Positions 52,858 through 60,512 of a stretch of DNA of 64,000 nucleotides are shown piece after piece. Under the pieces are notes generated by a model, which worked only from the letters and a program-made list of their open reading frames with translations, did no database searches and had not been told where the DNA came from. This DNA comes from Arthrobacter sp. AQ5-06 (GTDB taxonomy: Bacteria; Actinomycetota; Actinomycetes; Actinomycetales; Micrococcaceae), in the NCBI RefSeq assembly GCF_003287955.1, contig NZ_QMKP01000004.1, positions 62,001-126,000 of the forward strand. Direction: 5' to 3'. The translations under genes were made by a program, and so were the position numbers. Each line of letters opens with the position of its first letter. Position 1 is the first letter of the stretch.

Positions 52858-54035
52858 AGCACAACAGCCGCGGTGAGGCGCGACAGGGGTTCGCCGAGGG
52901 CGTCAACCAGGGCTGCCAGCTTCTGGACCTGGTCCTGGCTCAGCTCGTCGTAGTAGACAAAGCCTTCGCCGCGAGCATGCTGCTTCAGCTCGGTCTGGAG
53001 GGCGGCGAACTTCGCGTCCAGGGACGTGGCGAGTTCCGGGTTCTTCTGTTCCAGGACGGGCCGGAGGTTTTCGAAGGCCATCCGGGCGCCGTCCACGTTT
53101 GCCTGGAAGTCCCAAAGGTCCGTGTGGGACCAGATCTCTTCTTCGCCGGTGACCTTGCCGGTGGCTACCTCATCGAGGAGTTCCTTGGCACCGTTGCCCA
53201 GCTTGTCCGCCGTCAGCTCAACGGTCCTGGTGCGGGTGGCCAGTTCTTCGGTGTCGGCAGCCAGCTGTGCTGCCAGTGTTTGGCGCTCGGGGGCGGTAAG
53301 CGCGGGGAAACCTGCCGGCGGGAAGAGGTCCTTCTCGGCCCGGTGCCAGCCGGTCCACTCCTCGCCCGGCGCCAGGTCCGCCTCGCGGGCGTCCAGCTTC
53401 GGGTCAAGGTCGCCGAAGGATTCGGCCACAGGTTCGATCCGCTCCCAATGCATTCGGGTGGCGGCGTACAGTTCGCGGGCCTTGTCGGCGTCGCCGGCAG
53501 CGTAGGCCTTGGCGAATTCCTTGGTGCCGGCGACCAGCTGCTCGGTCTGGTCCTTGACGTAGGACACGTACTGGGCGGTGCCCTGGTCCGTGAGCGCCTT
53601 GATGTTGGTGTCGACGGCGGCCTTCTGGCCTGACTCGGTGACCTCGAAGCCCGCGCGGATGCCGTCGCCCTGCATGCCCGGCTTGCACGCCGTTGTGTAC
53701 TTGCCTGCGGGGGCCGTGACCACCAGGTTGCGCGTCAGGCCGGGGCCGATGTTCTCAACCTCGGCGATGATCCGCAGGCCGTCCTCCGCCAGCAGGTAGA
53801 ACTCCGTGAGCTGGCTGCCGTCGTTCTGGATGGCGAAGGTGATGTTGCCGCTCTTGGTGGATTGCGTGGACAACGTGCACGCGTCGGCCGTGCTGGAGAC
53901 CTTGATGGGACCGGCGGCTGCTGCGGCGTTGTTGTCCGTGCAGGCGGCCAGGGTCAGCGGCAGCACGGCTGCGGCCAGCAGGGCGACGTAGCGGGAATTG
54001 CGCTTGGGAAAAATGGGCAGGGGGAAGATAGGCAC
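52854..54035 (-). CDS. efeO: Iron-uptake lipoprotein EfeO (cupredoxin + M75/imelysin)
   Basis: 393 residues. Lipoprotein signal with LAAC after RNSRYVALLAAAVLPLT. N-terminal cupredoxin-like domain (about 38-135), then the M75 imelysin domain with ATRMHWERIEPVAESF (HxxE metal motif near residue 193). It binds iron outside the cell for delivery to EfeU. GTG 54035 is chosen because AAAGGAT precedes it. The reading frame stays open upstream through the efeU remnant without a stop, an oddity discussed there. Confidence 0.93.
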   Translation of the reverse strand: MPIFPLPIFPKRNSRYVALLAAAVLPLTLAACTDNNAAAAAGPIKVSSTADACTLSTQSTKSGNITFAIQNDGSQLTEFYLLAEDGLRIIAEVENIGPGLTRNLVVTAPAGKYTTACKPGMQGDGIRAGFEVTESGQKAAVDTNIKALTDQGTAQYVSYVKDQTEQLVAGTKEFAKAYAAGDADKARELYAATRMHWERIEPVAESFGDLDPKLDAREADLAPGEEWTGWHRAEKDLFPPAGFPALTAPERQTLAAQLAADTEELATRTRTVELTADKLGNGAKELLDEVATGKVTGEEEIWSHTDLWDFQANVDGARMAFENLRPVLEQKNPELATSLDAKFAALQTELKQHARGEGFVYYDELSQDQVQKLAALVDALGEPLSRLTAAVVL

Positions 54036-54456
54036 GGGTGGATCCTTTGGGGTGTGATGCGCTGGACTGTGGGGTTCGGAGACTATGGTGGCGGCCGTGG
54101 TGCGGTCAGCGGTGACCGTGTGGGCGCGCCGGTTGGAACGGAAATAGAGGTACATAACAGGCGGAACGTAGAGCAGCCACGCGGCGGCCTCAAACCAGGT
54201 GGTGGCGGGCGGGAAGTTCAGTGTTCCCTTGAGCAGGCTGCCGTACCAGGACGACGGCGGGACGGCGGCGGCGACAACAGCGAGCCCCAAACCGTTCCCT
54301 CGGACTGCAGGTCCACCCGCGAGCGGTGTCACTGCCCGCCCACATCTGCGGGAGGAGATGCTTGCGGCCGCTCTTCACCAGGTACGCCATCAGCAGGACC
54401 ACGATCAGTGTCGCCTCGAGGCCCTCGCGGAGGCCAATCAGGTAGTTTGCAGTCAT
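54036..54456 (-). pseudogene. efeU: efeU iron permease remnant, central part deleted
   Basis: Begins as EfeU/FTR1 with ATG 54456: NYLIGLREGLEATLIVVLLMAYLVKSGRK contains the first REGLE iron motif. Around 54325-54330 the frame and homology jump to the permease C-terminus, PPSSWYGSLLKGTLNF followed by TWFEAAAWLLYVPPVMYLYF. About 170 residues including the second REXXE motif are missing, so a working channel is impossible as written. The C-terminal piece has no stop and runs in frame into efeO. Operon start of efe genes with a DtxR-like box 30 bp upstream. Confidence 0.82.
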
Positions 54457-54485
54457 TGTGGATGGGCACCTCGGCTCGTGGAAGC

Positions 54486-54504
54486 CAAGGTTAGGCTTGC
54501 CTAA
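54486..54504. promoter_or_regulatory. DtxR/IdeR-like iron box upstream of the efe operon
   Basis: CAAGGTTAGGCTTGCCTAA matches the DtxR/IdeR consensus at 15 of 19 positions. It lies 30 bp upstream of the efeU start and 63 bp from the divergent fetB-like gene, so both could be iron-controlled. Confidence 0.75.
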
Positions 54505-54566
54505 AAATGAAGACTACCCAGAGCTTCACGAATTATGCAAACTTTGTGTGAGCTAATTGGCGGAAC

Positions 54567-55349
54567 ATGACGGACGGGTCCGCTGGCTATGCTGGCCTCA
54601 TGCCTGAGCTCGCCGATTTCGTGCCGACACTGGCGGGCGTCGGTCTCCTGATGGCGCTGACTGTTGCTGTGCTGCTGGCATTCCAGGTGCCGTCCAAGTT
54701 TTCTCCCGCGCTGGCGATCCTCAGGGGAGCGGTGCAGTTGGCCGCCGTCAGTTTCGTTCTGAGCGGCGTGATCACCAGCCCGGCGTGGGTTGCCGTTGCG
54801 CTGCTGGTGATGTTCGCCGTTGCGGCGGTGAGCGCAACACGGCGGGTCGGCTGGAGCTGGCCACACCTCGCACTCGTGGGAGGTTCCATGGCTGCGGGCA
54901 TCAGCGCCACGCTGCTCATCATTTTCAGCACCGGCGCGGTCGGTTTCACACCTCGCTACACCCTGGCCATCGGCGGGATTGTGATCGGAAACGCCATGAC
55001 CGTCGCGGTCCTGGCCGGCCGGCGTTTTACCGAGTCTGTCCATGAGCATTGGGAAGAGGTGGAGGGCTGGCTCGCCCTGGGCGCTTCGCCGCGGCGGTCA
55101 ACCCTTGAGCTCGCCCGGGGTTCGGTTCGCGCCGCACTGATTCCGGCCACGGACCAGACGAAAACCACCGGCCTGGTCACCTTGCCCGGAGCGTTTGTGG
55201 GGGCGATTTTCGGCGGGATTTCACCCTTGGAGGCAGGGCGGTTCCAGATCGTGGTGCTGGCGGCGATCATGGCGGCCGGGGCCGTCACTGCCGTCCTGGT
55301 GGTCGCCCAGCTCGCCCCGGTCCGGGTGCGGCCGGGGCTGCCGCGGTGA
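54567..55349 (+). CDS. fetB: FetB/YbbM-type ABC permease (UPF0014)
   Basis: 260 residues, about seven helices. Family signatures: AILRGAVQLAAVSFVL near the start, YTLAIGGIVIGNAMTVAVLAGRRF and the cytosolic coupling segment EVEGWLALGASPRRSTLELARGSVRAALIPATDQTKTTGLVTLPGAFVG. E. coli FetAB exports iron. No FetA ATPase is adjacent here. Start 54567 or 54600. Divergent from the efe operon with the iron box between. The 3' end overlaps the convergent GH76 gene by 65 bp. Confidence 0.85.
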   Translation: MTDGSAGYAGLMPELADFVPTLAGVGLLMALTVAVLLAFQVPSKFSPALAILRGAVQLAAVSFVLSGVITSPAWVAVALLVMFAVAAVSATRRVGWSWPHLALVGGSMAAGISATLLIIFSTGAVGFTPRYTLAIGGIVIGNAMTVAVLAGRRFTESVHEHWEEVEGWLALGASPRRSTLELARGSVRAALIPATDQTKTTGLVTLPGAFVGAIFGGISPLEAGRFQIVVLAAIMAAGAVTAVLVVAQLAPVRVRPGLPR

Positions 55350-56487
55350 GCTGCGGCCGGTTCAGGCTTGCGGCGGCCTCGAGGGTCATCCAGGCCTGCA
55401 GCTGGGTGGAAAGTTCGACGGCGGCGCCTGGCGGGTACTCCTGGACCGCCGGGCGGTGTGGCTGGGGAGAGAAAACAGCCGTCCCGTTGTCCCGTTCCGT
55501 CCTGCCCGCCCAGAATGCTTCGGCCGTGCCGGTCACCAGGCTGCGGGCTGTGGTCCGGATCCCGGCTGGCAGCCGTTCATCGCGGACGGCCAAGGCCAGG
55601 TAGCGCACCAGGATGCCGGTGAAAAGTCCGCCGTCACCCCCGCCCTCGCCACGGATGACGGGCCGCCCGGGTACCGTGAGCTGCTTCGCGACCGCGTCCA
55701 CCAGCGCGGCGGCCCGGGCGAGGTTGGCGTCGCCGCCGAGCTCCAGCAAGGCTCCCAGTACGGGGCCTTGGTTGTAGGTGTAGATGGTGTTCTCCACCAT
55801 CACTTCGCCGGCGGGGTTAAGCCGCGCCCCGTCAACATAGAGGCCCTGGGCCTCGTCAAACAGCACGGCGTTGAGCCAGTCCACCAGCCGCTGCGCCTTG
55901 GTCTGCTGGCCTGTGCGGGCGTAGTAGAGCGCCACGGGGGCGGTGGCCGGGGTGTTCTTGAAGTCGCGCTTCTTGCTCCAGAAGGTCCCGCCGCCCAGGT
56001 CATCGGTGGAGGCGGAATCGAACTGCAGGGTGAGCGTTTTGTGGACTCCGGCGTTGCGGCGGCGTCCTGGTTTGCGCGTCTCCTCGGCCAGGCTTTGCAG
56101 GCGGTGCGTCGCCAGCGCCAGCCAGGCCATGTCGTCGTAGTAGTTGTTGACGAGGGTGAAAGCGTTCCGCAGCCGGATCCCCGTGACCAGCCTGGACGCG
56201 AGCTTGCCGGCGCTGGGGTGGCTTGGGCCGTTGAACCTTGCTGCGGGGGTGGCTCCGTTGCCCAGTTCGCGGCGCCCGGCGTCCACCAGGCAGTCCACAT
56301 AGTGCGCCTGCCACCAGTAGTGCCACGGGTGGAAGAGGTTCTTCAGGCGTTTCGACGGCCATTGCACGGCAGCAAGCTGGGTTCCCGGCAGGAACAGCAG
56401 CCGCCGGCCGAAGAGTCCGGTGACGGAGCGGGCCGCCACGTTGGCCCGGTCCTGCCAGTCTGCGGGTTCGGCATCCGGCATGGTCAT
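55285..56487 (-). CDS. Glycoside hydrolase family 76 (alpha-1,6-mannanase-like)
   Basis: 400 residues, (alpha/alpha)6 barrel. The adjacent catalytic aspartates of GH76 are visible in LVNNYYDDMAWLAL (about residue 118). Further family motifs are GGGTFWSKKRDFKNTPATAPVALYYAR and YTYNQGPVLGALLEL. Substrates are alpha-1,6-mannan chains. No signal peptide, so it probably acts inside the cell or after uptake. Overlaps fetB convergently by 65 bp. Confidence 0.88.
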   Translation of the reverse strand: MTMPDAEPADWQDRANVAARSVTGLFGRRLLFLPGTQLAAVQWPSKRLKNLFHPWHYWWQAHYVDCLVDAGRRELGNGATPAARFNGPSHPSAGKLASRLVTGIRLRNAFTLVNNYYDDMAWLALATHRLQSLAEETRKPGRRRNAGVHKTLTLQFDSASTDDLGGGTFWSKKRDFKNTPATAPVALYYARTGQQTKAQRLVDWLNAVLFDEAQGLYVDGARLNPAGEVMVENTIYTYNQGPVLGALLELGGDANLARAAALVDAVAKQLTVPGRPVIRGEGGGDGGLFTGILVRYLALAVRDERLPAGIRTTARSLVTGTAEAFWAGRTERDNGTAVFSPQPHRPAVQEYPPGAAVELSTQLQAWMTLEAAASLNRPQLTAAAPAAPGPGRAGRPPGRQ

Positions 56488-56527
56488 CCGTTTAGCCTAG
56501 CGGGTGCGGCCCGCCCGAATGTCAGTT

Positions 56528-56547
56528 AACATTGACTAACTAATGTT
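56528..56547. promoter_or_regulatory. Inverted repeat upstream of the SDR/acyl-CoA dehydrogenase operon
   Basis: AACATT (56528-56533) / AATGTT (56542-56547) with a GACTAACT centre, in a locally AT-rich stretch 43 bp before the SDR start. Candidate operator of a TetR-type fatty-acid regulator; none is adjacent. Confidence 0.4.
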
Positions 56548-56589
56548 TCGCCCTGGTCTCCGGTGTTGGGGCCGCATCGAGGAGGATGT

Positions 56590-57387
56590 ATGGACGTCTT
56601 GGGTACTGTCGCGCTGATTACGGGTGGGGCCTCCGGGCTGGGGGCTGCCACCGCGAAGCGCCTGTTCGACGCCGGCGCCTCGGTTGTGCTGATCGACTTG
56701 CCGTCCTCTGCCGGCGCGGCCTACGCCGCCGAGCTCAACGCCGCCGGCAACGGTTCGGGGGCACGAGCGGCCTTTGTCCCCGCGGATGTCACCAACGAAA
56801 CTGAGGTGCAGGCCGCCGTCGACACCGCGGTGGCACTGGGGCCGCTCCGGGTTGTTGTGAACTGCGCCGGCGTAGCCACTCCGGGCAAGGTCCTGGGCCG
56901 GGACGGCGTCCTCCCGCTGGACACGTTCAACCGCGTCATCCAGGTCAACCTCATCGGGACTTTCAACGTGCTGCGCCTGGCGGCCGCGGCCATGGTTTCA
57001 ACGGAACCTGTAAGCACAGAGCTGGGCGGCCCCGAGCGCGGCGTCATCATCAACACCGCCTCCGTGGCTGCCTTCGACGGGCAGATCGGCCAGCCGGCCT
57101 ACGCCGCTTCCAAGGGCGCCGTCGCCGCCATGACGCTGCCGCTGGCCCGGGAACTGGCCCGCTCGCTGGTGCGCGTGGTGACCATCGCCCCGGGCATCTT
57201 CGAAACACCCATGATGGCAACCCTCCCGCAGGACGCGCAGGATTCGCTGGGCCAGCAGGTCCCGCACCCGTCCCGCCTGGGCAGGCCCGCCGAATACGCC
57301 AACCTGGCGGCCCATATTGTGGAAAATGCGATGATCAACGGCGAAACCATCCGGCTCGACGGCGCCATCCGAATGGGCCCGAAATGA
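56590..57387 (+). CDS. SDR 3-hydroxyacyl-CoA dehydrogenase-like protein
   Basis: 265 residues resembling type-II 3-hydroxyacyl-CoA dehydrogenase (HSD17B10). NAD loop [15 protein letters not shown], acidic D in VLIDLP selecting NAD, NCAG motif, catalytic Ser-Tyr-Lys in [22 protein letters not shown] and product loop [16 protein letters not shown] precedes ATG 56590. Overlaps the acyl-CoA dehydrogenase start (ATGA). Together they fit steps 1 and 3 of a beta-oxidation-type or branched-chain route. Confidence 0.9.
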   Translation: MDVLGTVALITGGASGLGAATAKRLFDAGASVVLIDLPSSAGAAYAAELNAAGNGSGARAAFVPADVTNETEVQAAVDTAVALGPLRVVVNCAGVATPGKVLGRDGVLPLDTFNRVIQVNLIGTFNVLRLAAAAMVSTEPVSTELGGPERGVIINTASVAAFDGQIGQPAYAASKGAVAAMTLPLARELARSLVRVVTIAPGIFETPMMATLPQDAQDSLGQQVPHPSRLGRPAEYANLAAHIVENAMINGETIRLDGAIRMGPK

Positions 57388-58634
57388 GCCTGCCGCCCAC
57401 CTCCGAACCGGACACCTCCGAACCGGCGATCGATGACCTGCCCGTCGCCGATTTTTTCTCGTTCGAGTCCCTCCTCAGCTCGAAGGAGCGGGCCAAACTG
57501 GCCGAGCTGAGGGAGTTCCTGGCCACGGAGATCGCCCCCTATGCGTCGGACTGGTGGAACAAGGCGGAGTTTCCGGCGCACATCCTGCCCAGGCTCGCCG
57601 CGCTGGAGCTGAGCACGCCTGCGCAGCGGGGCTACAGCAACCTCTTCGCCGGACTGGTGATTGCCGAGATGACGCGCGTGGACACCTCGATCGCAACATT
57701 CTTCCTGGTCCACCACGACCTCTTTGTGGAGTCGCTCTACGGTTTTGGGTCAGCCGGCCAGAACGGGCGGCTGCTTGCGGACGCCTCAAGCCTGCGCATC
57801 ACCGGCGCGTTCGCGCTGACGGAGCCCGGCCACGGATCCGACGTGGCCGGCGGCATGGAGACCCGTGCCCGGCGCATCTCCAGCGCTACGGGCGAGCCTG
57901 ACGACGACGGCGACTCGTGGGTGCTCAACGGCGCCAAGCGTTGGATCGGGAACGGGACGTTCTGCGACTACATGCTGGTGTGGGCCAGGGACGAGGCCGT
58001 GGCTGCCGACGGGCATGGCGCGGTGCGCGGGTTCATCGTTGATGCTTCCTTGCCGGGTGTGAGCCGGAGCCGGATCGAGAACAAGATTGCGCTCCGGACC
58101 GTGCAGAACGCGGACATTGTGTTTAAGGATGTCCAGGTCGCTGAGGCCGACCGATTTGCCGGCATCAGCAGTTTCGAGGACACCAACCAGCTCCTGCGGG
58201 GCTCGCGGATCATGGTGGCGTGGCAGGCTGTGGGGCAGCAGCTGGCGGCGTTCGACGTCGCCCGGAAGTACGCCCTCGAACGCCAACAGTTCGGCCGGCC
58301 GCTGGCGAAATTCCAGCTCATCCAGCAGCAGCTGGTCACGATGTTGGGCAACGCCGTAGCGAGCATGGCCATGATGGCGCGTATTGCCCAGCTGCAGGAC
58401 GACGGGGTGGCGGACATGCCGCAGGTTGCCCTCGCCAAGTCCTACACCAGCGCCCGGATGCGCGAGACCGTGGCGCTGGGGAGGTCCATCCTGGGCGGCA
58501 ACGGCATCGTGACGGACTACCGGATGGCCAAAATCTTCGCCGACGCCGAGGCCATCTACACCTACGAGGGCTCGTTCGAAATCAACACGCTCATTGTGGG
58601 CCGTGCCGTCACCGGCGTCTCAGCGATCGTCTGA
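57384..58634 (+). CDS. Acyl-CoA dehydrogenase (glutaryl-CoA-dehydrogenase-like)
   Basis: 416-residue flavoenzyme. FAD-binding [11 protein letters not shown] (about 140-150), [14 protein letters not shown], and [18 protein letters not shown]. The catalytic Glu is in [22 protein letters not shown] near the C-terminus, the position used by glutaryl-CoA and medium-chain enzymes. Co-translated with the SDR gene upstream. Substrate chain unknown. Confidence 0.93.
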   Translation: MSLPPTSEPDTSEPAIDDLPVADFFSFESLLSSKERAKLAELREFLATEIAPYASDWWNKAEFPAHILPRLAALELSTPAQRGYSNLFAGLVIAEMTRVDTSIATFFLVHHDLFVESLYGFGSAGQNGRLLADASSLRITGAFALTEPGHGSDVAGGMETRARRISSATGEPDDDGDSWVLNGAKRWIGNGTFCDYMLVWARDEAVAADGHGAVRGFIVDASLPGVSRSRIENKIALRTVQNADIVFKDVQVAEADRFAGISSFEDTNQLLRGSRIMVAWQAVGQQLAAFDVARKYALERQQFGRPLAKFQLIQQQLVTMLGNAVASMAMMARIAQLQDDGVADMPQVALAKSYTSARMRETVALGRSILGGNGIVTDYRMAKIFADAEAIYTYEGSFEINTLIVGRAVTGVSAIV

Positions 58635-58652
58635 CCCGGCGGCAACCCGCGA

Positions 58653-59486
58653 TCAATCACCGAAAGCGGGTTGCTTTTCGCCGGCTTCGATCCTTGCGTC
58701 CAGACTGTTGTTCTTCACGGGCATGGGGCAGGTGCCGAACGGGGTGAAGGCGCTGGGGTAATTGATGGCACGGTTGAAATCCAGGACCACCGTGGCCTTC
58801 CCGGCCGCGTCAACCCGCGGCCTGGGCGTGGATACTTTCCGCCATTCCGTCGATTCGCCGTTGGTCCCGTCGTGAAAGGTGATGGTCAAGGCCCCCAGTT
58901 TTTCCTCCTCCGCATGCAGGCGGTACTCATGGACAATCCCCGGCAGCCGGAAAACCACCTCGCCCACCGAATAGTGGACGCCGTCCACCAGCGGATTGGC
59001 CGTTCCGACCGGGATGGCCACCGGCTCCGGGTACGCCTCGTAGGCTGCCTCAATGACCAGACACGGGTCGTAGTTGAACGTGGGCACGCCGTCGAACTCC
59101 GTCAGCACCGGCGAGCCGGAATCACGGGTCCGGATGGCGTACCGGTCCGCGCGCATGGCCAGTTCCACCACTACCTGCTGCCCGTCCTCGCCGCCGAACT
59201 GCACCCACATCAGGGATTCCTCGTTGGCGAGGGAGGCAGCAATGGTCCCGTCAACGGGCTCACCGGTTCCCACCAGCGTCAGGCCGTCCTGTGCCGCAGC
59301 GGTGAGCGTCGCCGTCGTGCCGTCCGTTGACCAGAGGCCGGGGGCGAGGTCGACGCCGGCGGGCCGGGATTCCAGCCACTGGAAGGAGGTGAGGGTCAGC
59401 CAGCCGTGGCGGGCGGCTAGGGCTTTGTTCCGCTTCGTGCGGAAACGCTGCCAGCGTTCCAGCTGCGCGGCTGCGGTGGTGTTCAT
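58653..59486 (-). CDS. DUF1684 family protein
   Basis: 277 residues: QRFRTKRNKALAARHGWLTLTSFQWL ... DRYAIRTRDSGSPVLTEFDGVPTFNYDP ... VLDFNRAINYPSAFTPFGTCPMP. These are the conserved blocks of DUF1684, a beta-rich fold. No catalytic function established. GGAGG before the ATG. The 16 bases around its start (TTGGAGGAACCATGAA) are repeated exactly at the divergent gene at 59680. Confidence 0.88.
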   Translation of the reverse strand: MNTTAAAQLERWQRFRTKRNKALAARHGWLTLTSFQWLESRPAGVDLAPGLWSTDGTTATLTAAAQDGLTLVGTGEPVDGTIAASLANEESLMWVQFGGEDGQQVVVELAMRADRYAIRTRDSGSPVLTEFDGVPTFNYDPCLVIEAAYEAYPEPVAIPVGTANPLVDGVHYSVGEVVFRLPGIVHEYRLHAEEEKLGALTITFHDGTNGESTEWRKVSTPRPRVDAAGKATVVLDFNRAINYPSAFTPFGTCPMPVKNNSLDARIEAGEKQPAFGD

Positions 59487-59679
59487 GGTTCCTCCAAAAG
59501 GGGTTCTGATTCCCCGGCTACGACGTCAACGCTTACAACCCAGCGCAGACGCTGTCCATTCCACCACGGACCACCACGGCCGCGTTGCTGCCGCAGCCCT
59601 TGTCTTGCAGGCGGCGGAGAGTAACGTCGAAAGCGACGGAACATCGTTCCGGACTCTCACGGCTGAACTTGGAGGAACC

Positions 59680-60360
59680 ATGAAAATTGCGGTCCTGGGC
59701 ACGGGTTTCGCAGGCCGGACCCTCGCGGGCGCGCTGTCCGCACTGGGACACGACGTGGTGGTGGGCACCCGCGACCCGGGAAGGACTCTCGCCCGCAGCG
59801 GCCCGGACTCCATGGGCACGCCACCCTTCAGCGAATGGCACGCAGCGAACCAGCACATAGCCCTGGAAACGTTCGCGGAGGCCGCAGCCGGGGCGGACCT
59901 GATAGTCAATGCAACGAACGGAGCGGGCGCCCTCAGTGCCCTCAGCGCCGCGGGCTCGGCCAACCTGTCGGGGAAAGTTGTGGTGGACGTTTCCAACCCG
60001 CTCGACTTTTCCCAGGGCATGCCGCCGGTGCTGAACCCGGTCAACACGGACAGCAATGCCGAACGGATCCAGCACGCGTTCCCGGAGGCGCGGGTGGTCA
60101 AAACCCTCAACACCATGAACGCCGGGCTGATGGTTGACCCAGGAAGGCTGGGCGGCGGGGACCACTCGGTGTTTGTCTCCGGCGACGACCCCGACGCCAA
60201 GAACACCGTGACGGCGCTCCTCCGGGAGTTGGGCCACCGCGACATTATTGACCTCGGAGACATCACTACCGCCCGCGGAGCGGAGATGATGCTCCCGGTG
60301 TGGCTGCGCCTGTGGTCGGCGTTGGGGACCCCGGATTTCAATTTCAAGATCGTCCGCTGA
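59680..60360 (+). CDS. F420-dependent NADP reductase-like NAD(P)-binding protein
   Basis: 226 residues of the NADPH:F420 oxidoreductase-like group (COG2085): Rossmann GTGFAGRTLAGALSALGHDVVVGTRDP with R in the position preferring NADP, VVDVSNPLDF and VVKTLNTMNAGLM. Whether it uses F420 or another acceptor is open. The frame extends 200 codons upstream over the divergent gene, but GGAGG (59671-59675) marks ATG 59680. Confidence 0.85.
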   Translation: MKIAVLGTGFAGRTLAGALSALGHDVVVGTRDPGRTLARSGPDSMGTPPFSEWHAANQHIALETFAEAAAGADLIVNATNGAGALSALSAAGSANLSGKVVVDVSNPLDFSQGMPPVLNPVNTDSNAERIQHAFPEARVVKTLNTMNAGLMVDPGRLGGGDHSVFVSGDDPDAKNTVTALLRELGHRDIIDLGDITTARGAEMMLPVWLRLWSALGTPDFNFKIVR

Positions 60361-60399
60361 AGTCCGGCGCGGCATGGGCGGAGACCGGCGCAATATCTG

Positions 60400-60414
60400 A
60401 GACGGATTCCGTCT
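60400..60414. other. Palindrome between the reductase gene and ppc
   Basis: AGACGGA-t-TCCGTCT, perfect 7-bp arms, 40 bp after the reductase stop and about 100 bp before ppc. Either the end of the first transcript or an operator for ppc. Confidence 0.35.
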
Positions 60415-60512
60415 TCGCCATCCCGTGCGGGTAGCATCGATAGCTAGTAACGTGGCTCACAGTATCCAGCGCAGTGTACGAGCCAAGTCCGAACCCTCGA
60501 AAGACAGTTTCC

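Noticed and set aside
52854..54332. EfeU-EfeO fusion protein
   Set aside because: One frame is open through both, but efeO has its own GTG with ribosome site and a lipoprotein signal, and the EfeU part lacks its N-terminus and most helices. Kept as a remnant plus a separate efeO.
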